Shown here: piece by piece, positions 36,926 to 49,200 of the stretch
Position numbering within the stretch: the stretch's first letter is position 1
Layout of the letters: each line of letters starts with the position of its first letter
Source of the DNA: Gordionus sp. m RMFG-2023
Taxonomy: Eukaryota > Nematomorpha > Gordioida > Chordodea > Parachordodidae
Assembly: GCF_954871325.1 (NCBI RefSeq)
Contig: NC_088778.1
Coordinates: forward strand, 7,287,743-7,351,742
Direction: 5' to 3'
Length of the DNA: 64,000 bases
The notes under the pieces: model-generated
Seen by the model: the letters and a program-made list of their open reading frames with translations, nothing else
The model's database searches: none
What the model was told of the DNA's origin: nothing
Made by a program: the position numbers and the translations under genes

Positions 36926-38878
36926 CCCTCCAAAGAAATTCTTACGATTTCCTTGAATAAGTTGAGTGGAACGCCATTAACACTCATGATTGCCACGCAA
37001 TAAGCCACCCATGTTCATGATGCAGTCTTATTTTCAAACCGAACGATGGCTTGATAAAGTAAAGGCAACCTTTAGCTAACTTTGCGATCAGATCATTTGT
37101 GCATGGCATCGGGTATATAGATTCCTCTCGAGCAAGGTTCATGTTGTCCTTCAGCCAACCATCCAATTCACGAGTCATTGCATCAATGCTGACATATGGA
37201 ACTCTCCTCAGATATATGATCTTAGGCACCGCATCGAGATTCATGTAAACTTTCTCTTGTCTGATCATGTTGGGTTTGTAGAAGTAAGTTGATTCAAGAT
37301 CTTTTTTTGTTGTCAAGATTATCTTCTCGAGATCATTCTCTACGTTACCCATTAAGAACGTTTTTAATATGTTGTTGAAGGCGTGGAGCCACATAAACCC
37401 TAGCAGGGAGATCTTATCACAATCCACCACTATGGCCTCCAGTGTTTGTGAATTACCTTCATACTTAACGTTCACATTGGCAAGACCTAATATCTTGATG
37501 GCGCTGCCATCATAACCAGTGAGTTTCATATCCGTCTTACGTATCGTGGTTATGCCTACAATCTTAGCTGTCAGCTTCGAAAGTATAGTGTACCTCGTAC
37601 CGGTGTCAACTTGCATCAACGTGGGTACGTTGTTGATGCTCACCGTTACGTTGTACGCGTCATATCTGGTATCGTTGACCCCCAGATTGCACACTTCCAA
37701 ATTCTGCAGACTATATTCTTTAAGATCTGTGTTTAGGCTATCGTCATCATCGATTACTTCGTTGTTTATAGCATGGTTCGTATTCAATTGACAATCACGA
37801 TCTTTTATAATCATAAGATCTGTTGTATTATTGTCATTTTTGTACTGGTTGGGCCTCGACGAATATTTCAGAAAACCATTAATATTTTGAGGGTTGTATC
37901 TGTGCTGACCACGACGGGAATAGTTGGTTTGGTTATCACCTCTATAAGATTTATATTGCCGATCAGGTTTTTGATGATGGTCATGATGATACTCGTGTGA
38001 TTGCCATGGACGTTGTACCCACTATTGTAGTATCGATTGTCGTAGTAGTTATCATTGCGATTATCGAAAGCGATTATAATGATAATTATCGTAGCTTTGA
38101 TCAAAACGATTGTCGTGGATGTTTCTGTGCCGTCCATCGAATCGTTTGTCGCGGCAATAGTCACAGCGTACATAATAACGTTCATCAAAGTGCTGTTCGA
38201 GACGATTGTCATTAATGAACTGGGGTTGCTTAAGAGATTTACCATGTGCGTGAGAGTCCTGAATGGGTTTTGTTATTACGTAACTATTTTTGACTCTGCC
38301 CATGTGAATCCAAATGAAACAATTTCATCACGCCCTTGATATCACTTGGCTCAGTAGTGTCTTCCTCTAAACCTAGATTGTAAATATCTTCCATAGTCAT
38401 AGAGCTCCTGACCGCTTTCCTGACATCTTTGGACTTCAAAGCAACTCTCACTTTCTCAATAATGCGCTGAATGCCATTGAATTTGCATTCTTTATTGAGT
38501 CGTGCTACGCGTGTGACCCAGGCCGAGAACGTCTCCTCCTTGCCTTGAGTGGCAGCATAAAATAATGACAGTTTGACGTTCTCAGTCTTTGATGGATGTT
38601 GTAGCTTGAATTTTCCAAGCAGAGCGTTTGGGTCCTGGAAGTCTGCTTCTGGCAAATTGCTTCATTGTTATTGAATTCGTCATCTGGAAGACTTCGGAGA
38701 AACAACGCGGCCTTTTCTCCGTTGGAAATCTTCTTGGTGTCGAAGAAATTCTGAAATTTCCTTATGTAGGCACTGTCATTGCTACTGAATTTAGGGAAAT
38801 CCAGCTTGACGAATTCAGTAATATATGTTGAATTGTTCAAAGCATCCATCGCGAAGTTCGGACGTTATTTGGCCTCTA

Positions 38879-39222
38879 TGTAAGAATTGATTAGAATATT
38901 CCATTAAATTATAATATAATAATGTATATATTTTTTAATTTTATATAAATTACAATTTTATTATTTATTCATCCTTTCACTAAAAACAATTTTTCTCTAT
39001 ATATCTTTTTTTTAACAATAAGAAAAATAACTAATTGTGTGAAATACAAATCGATATTTAAAAAAATATAACGTTAAAATGATATTAAAAAAATGTTAAT
39101 ATAAAATTTTCACCGATTAAATTTAAATACAAAGTGAATAAAAAAATGTCACATTAAAATTATATATAAAAAAATGTTAATATAAAATTTTGACCGAAAG
39201 GTATAATCACTATTATTTAACA
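38879..39222 (-). repeat. LTR of the retrotransposon fossil (upstream copy)
   Basis: Has TG...CA ends on the plus strand. It is longer than its partner because a unit of about 80 bp ending TGTTAATATAAAATTTTGACC-like sequence is duplicated inside it. Confidence 0.8.
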
Positions 39223-39312
39223 ATATATTACCCCTCTTCCTTCTACTGCTCCTGTTGAGCACTTCTTTAATATTGCTAAACAGGCTTTAGTGAATAGACG
39301 TGGTTGTTAATC
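39223..39312 (+). pseudogene. hAT transposase C-terminal (dimerisation) fragment
   Basis: Plus-strand reading near 39228-39309 gives PSTAPVEHFFNIAKQALVNR followed by a stop, the typical end of a hAT dimerisation domain (compare SAPVERVFSIAG..L..RR). It begins immediately at the edge of the LTR fossil, which suggests that the retroelement landed in or beside this hAT copy. No N-terminal part was recognised on the other side of the fossil. Confidence 0.65.
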
Positions 39313-41058
39313 AGAAAATTTTTAAAAATTTGCAATTATTACAAATAAAAGATGATAATTCATTTCATTTTAAGGCACAATTTTCTTTGAATTAAATATA
39401 TTGATTTAAAAGAATGTGGTTTATTTTGTGAACTTTATATTATATAAAATTAGAAGAACGGCAGCATTCCATTTTTGTTCTGAAGCAGTGCTTCAGCTAG
39501 CTTTTTTTTAAATGGTAAGAGCGGGAGCTAGATCTTTTTAAGTGTTAAAATGATTTTTGATTTAATATAATTCATTTTACGTTTTTTTATATACTAAATA
39601 CTAATTAAATTTTAATTAAGTCCAAGTATTATTTCCTTTTATTTAATTTCAAAAACAAGCAAGTCTCACTCAATGGATGAAGGCAACGCGGTAAATTTTT
39701 AATTATATTTTACATTTATATTAATTTTAAAATAATTTAGATGATAAATATATTAGTAATGTTGAAGAAACATCTGGGATTTTATGTATTGAATTTTTTT
39801 GCCCAATTTATAAACCTATTTTAAAAATTTCTCAAAATAAAGCCAATAAATCTATGATAATAAAATGTGTGCCATATATTCCAAAAAAATACCTATATTT
39901 TATTTAGCATTTTATCAGCATGCAACATTTTAAACATTTATAGGGGAAAGTACGCTCGGAAATAATAAATTCTTATTCTTAATTTATTAATGCCTAACTG
40001 GCACCGGGGTGGGAGGAATAATTTTAATTTTAACTTTGGATTACATATAAATTCAATTCATTAAATTTTTTTTAAGTTATATTAATATAATAATGTCACT
40101 AAGAAAAATATTTTATTATATATAAAAATTAAATTACTAAAATGGAATATAGAAAAGAAAAAATATATATAATGCGAGAAAAAAAATGATGCATAGTCAA
40201 AATAATTATAATTTATTTTTTTTTATTCCATAGACCTTTTTTTAAAAATTTAAATATCAATTTATTTTATTTTCGAAGCATCCAAAGGAAAGGATAATAA
40301 TTTGTTGAATTAATTTTTTTTTCTATTGTCATCATAAGGTATAATCATGCAAGATATTATATAGTCCTTTAGGATTTTGGGTCCGAATTGAAGTTCAGAA
40401 ATTTAAAATTGATTGGGAATTTTCATAGACCAAACAGAGACTGATTTATGGATAATTCATTAAATCCGAAGTACTATGCACCGCAGACTTCTTTTAAAAA
40501 ATAGGTTTTCGATTAAGTTAATCTTGCTAAAATTTCCGTTTTATTGGCTTAAATTTCCTGAACCCGAATTCGGGTCCAAAACCTTAATTTGCCAATCTAG
40601 TAGATTTTTTCTCTTAATATTGTATAAAATTTAGAAATAAAATGTCAAGATCTATACCTGGCCATTTAGAGTCATGCGATGCTCAAAAAAATTTTTTACG
40701 AACAAATATATGAGTAACTATATTTATATTTACCCCCACCCCCAGCATATACACCCTATAAAGATAAGGTGTATATGATACCATTTTGGTCAAGAAAAAA
40801 CAACTTAAAATATATTGGTCTGAACCCCTGATCTGTGCTCGAGTTCGTGCTTATAGGTAATTTAGTTGATTAGATATAAGCCCCGGATCTAGGTTTTACA
40901 CAACCAACCGAATTACAACACTTGTTTTATAAAATTTAAGTTAACCTAAGTTCTCGATTCAAGTTTAGAACTCGAGTCTTAAGAATGAGTCAACTAATCG
41001 GCTCAAAACTTGACTTGCGTTTTAAGTTGAGTTATTGCAACTTAGACTAGAAGTTTAA
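39313..41058. other. AT-rich region between fossil and second hAT element
   Basis: Contains a GC-richer scrap near 39455-39540 that may be the end of the hAT copy broken at 39223, and a short open stretch (DKYISNVEETSGILCIEFFC) near 39740-39900 with no clear partner. Otherwise AT-rich repeats. Confidence 0.35.
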
Positions 41059-41796
41059 GGTCTGCATTGGGCGGGTTTTCGGCCCGCCCACGCCCACCAA
41101 TCTAAGTGGGAGGGCAGATGGACGAGTGAAAAATTTTCCAAAAATGGGCAGGCAGGCGGGCTGGTTAAAAAAATTTTAAAACTATGGGAGGGCGTATGGG
41201 TGGGCTGGCGGGAGGGGCGGATTAAGAAATTTAAACAATGAGTGGCATGTTAAAGAAATTTAAAACGTTTGTTCAAGAACAAACTAAAAAAATAATTGTT
41301 TAAATGATTTATAACAATATTCCTTTTTTATTGTACCAATCGTTTTTTTTTTAAAAGAAGAACACTTACCTTTTTACCTAACTATATTATGTCACACAAT
41401 AATAGAACTTTTTTCTTAGAATAAATAAACTTTTTTATCTATTAAAAATTAAAATTTTCTTTTATGGGAATGTAATAAAACTTTTTTCTTAAAATTTCCT
41501 TTTTTGGGTCTGCAATCTGCATTGTATTATTTTATTTTAGTAATAATTGATTATCTTTATAATTGTCCTTTTCATTTTTATTTTATAATGTATGAATTTT
41601 ATTTTTTATAACATAATTTTTAATAAAAACATATTTTAATTTAATTTTTATATTATATTATGAATAAAGAAAATATATCTAAATAATATAAAATATTTTA
41701 CAAGTTAAAAGATAATGAATCAGACAATAAACTCAAATCTTCAATGTGGAAACAATTTAAAATCATTTTCGATGAAAATGACAAAAAGTTTTATTG

Positions 41797-42409
41797 GATT
41801 CGCTGCATGCAATAATTATCTATAAATATAATAACATAAGTTGAACATCCTTCTTCCTGATATGTTCGCGGCCACGACCGCGGGCTGTTCTACCGGGGGA
41901 TAGGGAGAGGGATCGGCAGAATTGGAGGGACCGGGATTTTCTGGTAGGTTGACGTTGAGATTTAACTTAGTCATCATCGGGTAATTTTAGTAATTTAATT
42001 TATTGTTAAAATATCACAATTTACCAAAGAATAAAACTGTAAGAATTTTATTTAACACAAAAAATATTCAGTAAAATAATTTAAAAAAAAGAATTCCCCA
42101 AATAAAGGTATTTTTGCAACCTTTTATAATTTATCAAACAAAGAAAAAAAAATAACAAGTTGTTATATAATATCGCGATACAATCATTCTTGAAACTGGT
42201 CAGACCCAGTTTCAAATACAATATAAAAATAAGGTCTAATATCAATATAAAAAAAAAGGACGATGGGAAAAACAAAAGAAACAAGTGGAGAAAAACTTAA
42301 AGAAATAAGTTATACGGGACAAGAGGGGGGAGAGGTAGAACATAACAGATTCGCTGCATGCAATAATTATCTATAAATATAATAACATAAGTTGAACATC
42401 CTTCTTCCT
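41797..42409. repeat. 62-bp exact direct repeat (41797-41858, 42348-42409) flanking a 489-bp insert
   Basis: The segment starting GATTCGCTGCATGCAATAAT occurs twice, base for base identical over 62 bp, inside the decayed hAT element. The 489 bp between the copies (41859-42347) begin with a G+C-rich block unlike anything nearby. Read on the minus strand, the insert contains an open stretch starting with two ATGs near 41975 and rich in Pro and Ala. The repeat belongs to the hAT element, as its first copy continues the BED-finger coding region. The arrangement is a large duplication of target sequence around foreign filler DNA. Confidence 0.85.
41838..41976 (-). CDS. Pro/Ala-rich open stretch in the insert, possibly a captured first exon
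   Basis: Minus-strand reading from ATG ATG near 41976 gives MMTKLNLNVNLPENPGPSNS and continues through a Pro-, Ala- and Ser-rich run (SPYPPVEQPAVVAANISG), before entering the 62-bp duplicated hAT sequence and stopping. The G+C content is far above the surroundings, as expected for coding DNA here, while the part of the insert upstream of the ATGs is AT-rich like a 5' flank. I do not recognise the protein. It may be the first exon and promoter flank of a host gene copied here. The exact stop is within about 41826-41845. Confidence 0.35.
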
Positions 42410-44837
42410 TCGGCATCAATGTTTATCTACAAATTATGAAAATTTGATAGATAATAAAAAAAATAACTGGAAATTTTTAAAAAAAAACTCAATTAAACAA
42501 ATCAATAAAATCGGGTCTAATCGCCTTAGAATATTGCGCTAGAGATATTTTTAATTTTTTTTAAATTATTCTTTTAACTTTTTAGGTCATTTCATGCCAT
42601 TCAAGGACCAGGATTTATAAATATTTTACAAAGATTTGTCGACAGCCACATATGGAAAATTGGAAGCCAAAAAAATAATTTCCGAGGCACATAGATAGAG
42701 TTACAGAGGATCTTAAGGAAATATTATTTCCTAAAATTAGAGAAATGATAAAAAAATTTATTTGCTCATGTACTACTGATATGTGGTGCGAGGATTTTAC
42801 AAAAACTGATTATATATCTTTATCATTTAATTATATACAAAATTGGAAATTAGAAAAAAAAATTATTTTTATTTCACAATTTCTAGAGAAAAAAAGACGG
42901 AATAAAAAAATATTCTTAAAGAATTATTTAAAAAAATTTAAAACTTGATGTTCCCCGAGAATATTTTTCTAAGCTCATCTTTGCTACCGACCTAGTAACA
43001 AATATTAAAAAAACGCTGGAAGGGTAAATTTTTTCCAAATTTTATAAAATTTATCTAATTGGTAGTTACTTTAATAATTTATGAGAGATTCTGTTTTGTA
43101 TATACCTAAATAAAAACTTTCATATTTAGAAAACTATATTTTCCTTTAATTTTTTCAGATATTAGACTAAATAGACTAAACTGTTTAACACATATGTTGG
43201 ACACAATTCTTCGCAATGCATTCCAGTCAATTTTTATTTTGGAAAATGGTCCTGAGATCAATAACATTTTGATCACTGCAAAATCGTTAGCCACTTATCA
43301 AACAAAGTGGCAACATAAAATATTCAAAATATTGAAATAAGATGGGATACAAAGCATTAGATTCTACAAAGCATTTTTATAATGTATGATGAGATTTTTT
43401 TGTTCCTACAATCTCGTGATATGAGTGAAAAAAATTGATGGGAAAGGAAGGTTTAAAAACACTGATAGATTTTGGAGCCATATAAAGATACAACTAATGT
43501 TCTTGAGATCTGCTGGCCTAACTACAGAACGTTCCTATATGGTATGAAAATTAATATTTTGGGATTTATGTATATTATTTCTTAAAAAAAGGTATAATCT
43601 TCTTTTACATGAGCAATCAAATAAATATGGGTATAATGGGAAACACAAATTGTCGAAAGGATTTAATAAGAAAAGAGCTAAAAATATTATAATTGAAAAT
43701 TTTGAAATCTATATGCTTCATAAAATTTCAACATTTTTAATACAAAAGTTCCCACAAATGAGGATTTTGACATTGGAGGAAATTAATGAAATAAAAAGAC
43801 ATATTGAAAACATGTTGCATTATATAACAACGTGGATAAAAATTTGATTTTACCCTTTTCCCCAAAAGCAAAGAGAATCCAATTAAAGGGTATTAATAAA
43901 TTATAAAATCGCTAGGCTATATTAATTGCAATGTTTGAAATAGATAGCATCCGCATCAAAATTAAACCCAAAGATGGGAGGATGAGGGTGTTACAGAGGA
44001 GAGTATTGTAACTTGACATAACAAAATATTTAACTTAGAGTAACCAGTTTTGATATGGATAATTTAGCAATTTTAATATGCATATTATAATTAATTTAAA
44101 TTACTTTATTTAATTTATTATTCTTGGTTTCACTTTTATTTAAAGGGTGAAAACGACAAGAAAGAGATTAGCCAAAGCTATCAAGATTAGCAAGAAAAAT
44201 ATTGGCAATTCCTGCAACTAGTGCTTCTTCTGAACTAGGATTTAGCATTGCTGGAAGGTTTTTAGAACAAAGAAGAACGTGTTTGAATCCAAAAAATGTC
44301 GATTTATTATTATTTTTGCATTATAATTACATTATCAATTTTATATTTATATTTTTTTCATAAATATTTTATTTGATCAAATAAATTGTCCATAATTTAA
44401 ATTGATTATTTTTTTATGCTTATATTAATTTCCTAAATTATAAATATTTTGTAGAGGTGTAATGCTGAAATATTTTTATAAGATGCTTAAAAAAATGAAA
44501 GAATGGCCATAATTAAATATTATAAGTGGCTTAGACTAAAAAATTTTTATAAATAATGGGCGGGCGGGTAAAAATTTTTAGACTAATAGGCCGGCGGGCG
44601 AGCGGGTAAGGAATTTTAGACCATTTGTTATTTGGATATAAGATAGATCTAACCTTAAGCTTGATAAAATGTCAAAATATTTTTATTTCTTAAACCTAGA
44701 TTAAAGATGATTAGGATAATTATAATTTGTGCCGGCGGATGTAGGTGGGTTAAATTTTTTTTAACCAAAAACCCACCCAATGCAGATCTCTACACGGAGT
44801 CGGTGTCAGGAGAATTCGTTTATAGTATCTGTCTACT

Positions 44838-45052
44838 AGTGTAGTTAAACGGATCGTTTTGAGCCAATTTTTAAAAACGGCTAACTCAATATTTAATCCA
44901 GAATAATAATACGCAAGCCTGAAGATTTTGCTTGTAGAAGGAACAAAGGTTTGGACATCTATCAGCTAAATCTCGTGACTTAGGCAATATTTTTCTGGCT
45001 AAAATATTGAGTTAGCCATTTTTAAAAATCAGCTCAAAACGAGTTTAACATG
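44838..45052. mobile_element. MITE, AGTGTTGTTAAA family
   Basis: Starts AGTGTAGTTAAACGGATCG and ends CTCAAAACGAGTTTAACA. Both arms contain GGCTAACTCAATATTT or its complement and the middle shares GAAGGAACAAAGGTTTGGAC with the copy at 12469. Confidence 0.75.
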
Positions 45053-46269
45053 CTACTGTCTACATCTAGAATCTATTAATCAAAATTTCATATTTTAAAA
45101 ATATACTGATATTTTGATTTTGCGTACTACTTTTTTCAATAGTGGAAGCCTTAACGCGTAATATTTTATTAAATAAAATGCTTAAATTAAAAAAAAATTA
45201 ATATAGAAACGAGTTTATCTTATTGAGATGAGATAAATGTTATTTAAAATTTTAAAAAAACTGGAAAAATAGTTAAATATCAAAAAAAATAGGGGATGCG
45301 TATTTTAATCATCTAAAAAGTGTTTTTTTAATATATTACCAATTTCCCAATTTTTTAAAATTGAAAATAACATTTTCTATATCATCTTAATAAATAAGCA
45401 CGATTCTATATTTATTTTTTATTTAAGTTCTTTTAATAATTTTTGATAATTAAATTTTTTTAAAAAAATATTAATCTACCATTTTCTAAATTTCCTCAAA
45501 GAGCTAAACATTATTTCATATTAAATAGAGCATAATTATTGAGGATAAAAAATTTCCAAATCTATATTTGATTGTTAGGGGGCTCAAGCCCTTGTGACTG
45601 CCTCCTAGTGACCCGTTGTGTATTATAGTATTTAATCCTTAAATACTGTAAAAAAATGACTAAAATGTTTTATAAGGGTCTAATATACCACAATATAATT
45701 GAATATATTTCCATTTATATTCAATATTTTGCTTTAAAATATAATTTAAGATAGAACTAATCTTACTTTCTTTAGATAGAAACATGTAGTCAAAACCTAT
45801 TTTTTATATACTAGAAAAAACCATTTTAGTTTTTTTTTGCTCTCTAACCTTTTTTAAATATTAAACATTGGTATATAAATTAAATAAACTTAAATAATTA
45901 TTTCTGATTGCATAAGATATTTTTTACAGTTCTAAAAATAATTATTATTATCAAGGAGATAAATATAATTTATCTTTATAAATTCTATTCCCACTGAAAG
46001 GGGGCAGGGCAAGTATTATATTCAAGTGAACAAAATCTACTTTTTTATTAATAAATGCTATTTACCCACTCGCAAATATTATCATCAAGGATTCAAATAT
46101 ACTTTTTTCTTTATATACACATCTAGATGGTAACTATTATACTATTAACAATGGGGTAGATATCCTCTAAGTTTTTAATGGTTAATTAATAATTCTAGAT
46201 TGGAATGAATCCGTCAACTCCAATTCATTTTATGTCATTGCACCAGTCTTTATAAAATACTAAATTCTT
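45053..46269. other. AT-rich DNA upstream of MDP1
   Basis: About 1.2 kb with no coding sequence seen; presumably contains the MDP1 promoter, for which I see no distinctive motif. Confidence 0.4.
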
Positions 46270-49200
46270 ATGCATAATTTGCGCACCGAATTGAAACCAA
46301 ATATAATCGTTTTTGATTTAGGTTGCTTTTATTCATATTAAATCATAGATTTTATTAGAGATTGTAATGTTTTGTTATAGATGACACATTATGGCCTTTT
46401 CACGTTGATTGGACTGTTCAAGGCCCTTTTCACAAAAAGTAACATTTAAAATTAAACATTCACACTTTATTTTTAAAATATACAATATTTTACATATTAG
46501 CACTGAAATTAATGATAATTAATCTAAAAAATTTTATAGAAAGAATTATATTGTTTAATTTAAGCTTGATTCAAATACTCTTTAATGTTCACTTTTACTT
46601 TGTTTTTGAAAAATTTATATTTACATACACGATCTGGATTTCATAAATATTGTTAAAATAATATACTCATGAGATAATGGCTATGTTTCCCTTGGATCCC
46701 AATCTATATATGTTATGTCTTATAATCAAATTAATTGTATAATTTATTAATTAATTAGCAGCCTTTATAAAACTCTAATTTAGATTGGTATTTTGAGATT
46801 TTATTGTTATTTTGAAATTTTATGATAGGTTTTATCAAGAGAGTCAAAAATGTTCTTAAAACTGACACATTATTATAAAGTCACAATATGATATAAAATA
46901 TATATATATGAATAAAATTGATGATGGATATTAGTAAATATTATTTATTCTTATATAATAAAACTTTAAAATATTTTATGTTTAAATTATTTTAAACAAT
47001 AACCTTATGTATAAAAAAAATTAAATACTAAAAAATGATGTAATAATGCTATTAAATCAACCCTTTGATGCCAATGATTAAAAAAAAAATTTCCATAAAT
47101 TATTTATTTATACACTGTAGAGATGCCCAAATTTTTTTTGAACTTTTATAAAAAAAAATTTCTATAAATTATTCATTTATACACTCCATAGAAGCCCAAA
47201 AATATTTTCAACTTATTTTTAATTATACAGGTAAAAAATGATGATGCAATTTGACATCATCATGCATAGTGTAATACAAATATCTATTTATTATGAAAAT
47301 CTTGAAAACACTTTATATTGGTTATAAAATAAATATTATATTACATTTGGTCTGGAATACGCATTTATGCATAACTTGCATTTTTGCTTTGTTTACGCAG
47401 CCATAGGCATATTTTGAATTTTGCTATGGGGAGGCACTATTAGGTGGGTTGCTATATAAGATTTTTATAAAAGAAGAAAGCAATTAAAAATATAGTTGAT
47501 TAATTCCATTAGTTAATTGGGAAAATCTTTTTTTGCTTTCTTCAACCAGATGAAAATTTGATTTAGCCATTTTTAGCTGGCTAAAAATGAGTGTCCAACC
47601 AGTTTTCATAGACTTTGGTATTTACATTATGCTATCCCTACATCTAAAAATAATTGAGAACAAATATAAATAGTGTAGATTATTAATATTATTATTTGCG
47701 GTTATGATCAACCACAACTTAGTTGTTTGCACAATAGGAATAGTGCATTATCGTGAAAACTGTGAATAATTTTATTATGCCTTTGTAATTAATTTTGTCA
47801 GTTTATATATCTTTTACAAATCATTAATCGTAATATACAATTAAAAAAATATATTTCAATAACAATTAATCCTTTTACCAATTGTGTTTATTTTCAAGGT
47901 TAATTGATTATATTACATCTATTCTTTCCTTTTTGACTATCGATTTGAAATGGTATAAATTGTTGTTACTTTCGTTCCTACTCTGGGTTGATCCGTACTA
48001 CCGATTTCAATCTTTTCATTTATTATGGTGTCTTTGGTTATCGAGTCTTGTATAGGATCAATGTTTGTGGCTATCGAGTTTTTTATAGGATCAATGTCTT
48101 TGGCTATTGAGTTTTGTATAGGGTCAATATCATCCTTTTGGTATAGTTTGCATAGTTTTTCCTTCTCTTCCTTCCTATTTTTAAAATTGGAATCATCGAA
48201 CCTATGTTTTAAATGATTAATATGTCTTCGATTGTAATTTTATAAAATGAATAACTAGATCTAAAAATAATAATATTTTTATAATTTAATTAGGAATGGC
48301 AAAGTTTACGATTCATGTGGAGAAGAATTGTTACCATATCCAGATGTTCCAGAAATTTTAGAAAATCTTTCAAAAGATGGATATACTTTAGCTGCGGCAT
48401 CGAGGTTTAAATTTAGAAGATATTTATCACATACATTTTATTAATTTTTTATAGAATTTTATTTCTTAAAGTAGTACGTATTTCAAACTTACCAAGTTTT
48501 TTGCTTGAAACGAAGCACTTTGCAAGTTTGAAAATATTTTACTAGGCAAAATGCTATATATATTAATTTTTTTTATCTATATTGGAAAGAGTAATCATGA
48601 TATTAACGTTGTTAAACGGCCCCAATATGGCAGAAGGTTTAGACCTCTATTTGCAAAATCTCGTAGCTATATTATTTTGGGTAAAATTTTAATCGGGAGG
48701 TTTTGCTGTTTAACAACATTACATGATATTTTAAAAAAATAACAAACAATTTAAATTTATATTTTTTTTATGCATTAAAGGACTACAATACCAGCATATG
48801 CCGAACAAATGCTTAAATTATATGATTGGAATAAATATTTCAAATACAAAGAGATATACCCTTCCTGTAAGGTCAAACATTTTGAAAAGTAAAATTTTTT
48901 AGTTTTTTTTCATTAAAAAAAATTGATTAATTCCTTTTGAATTTTAGACTTTGTTTTCACAGTCAATCAAAAAAGCTCGAATACACGATTTATTTTCGCG
49001 CAAAATTTTCTTTTTTTTGCCTAATAATATGTGTTTTTAATTTAAGCACATTTTATTTTTTTAAGATTTTTTAAAAATATTAAGAAACTAATAGGAAAAT
49101 TATTATAATAGATTTGGAAAGGGATACTAATAAAATTTTAAAATATTCTAATTTACCATCTTCAATACACAGAAGTAGAATTAATGTTAGTAATTTTGGT

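Larger units (their letters stand above)
36663..39222 (-). mobile_element. Old LTR-retrotransposon fossil, Ty3/gypsy-like, short internal region
   Basis: Two direct long terminal repeats (36663-36925 and 38879-39222) bound an internal region of about 1.95 kb read on the minus strand. Parts seen: a gag-like region at about 38284-38850 (with KAALFLRSLPDDEF), a zinc-knuckle-like basic stretch near 38060-38300, and an aspartic-protease-like region with a DTG motif within 36984-37814. A purine-rich tract precedes the downstream repeat. Recognisable reverse transcriptase, RNase H and integrase are absent. Flanking ATATA on each side could be a target duplication, but the site is AT-rich. The element is broken, with several breaks, and the two terminal repeats differ clearly, so it is old. 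It lies next to a hAT fragment at 39223-39309. Confidence 0.8.
41059..44788 (+). mobile_element. Decayed hAT transposon with GC-rich ends
   Basis: Both ends carry the inverted sequence GGTCTGCATTGGG (41059 onward) / CCCAATGCAGATC (to about 44788), followed inward by GGCGGG-rich subterminal repeats. Between them lie broken hAT transposase pieces on the plus strand. A BED-finger-like stretch (SSMWKQFKIIFDENDKKFYW) is near 41735-41800. FHAIQGPGFINILQRFVD is near 42590-42650. CSCTTDMW with DYISLSFNYI is at about 42766-42840. RLNCLTHMLDTILRNAF is near 43165-43220. The dimerisation region IPATSASSELGFSIAGRFLE is near 44205-44270. Stops and frame changes separate the pieces, so it is dead. It holds the 489-bp insert described separately. 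Confidence 0.82.

Noticed and set aside
37519-38339. Several plus-strand open frames of 72-94 codons
   Set aside because: They are antisense shadows of the minus-strand retrotransposon fossil.
48025-48216. 63-codon plus-strand open frame with repeats
   Set aside because: The repeat is better explained by the minus-strand frame, which is longer, ends at a stop, and has a charged, protein-like composition.
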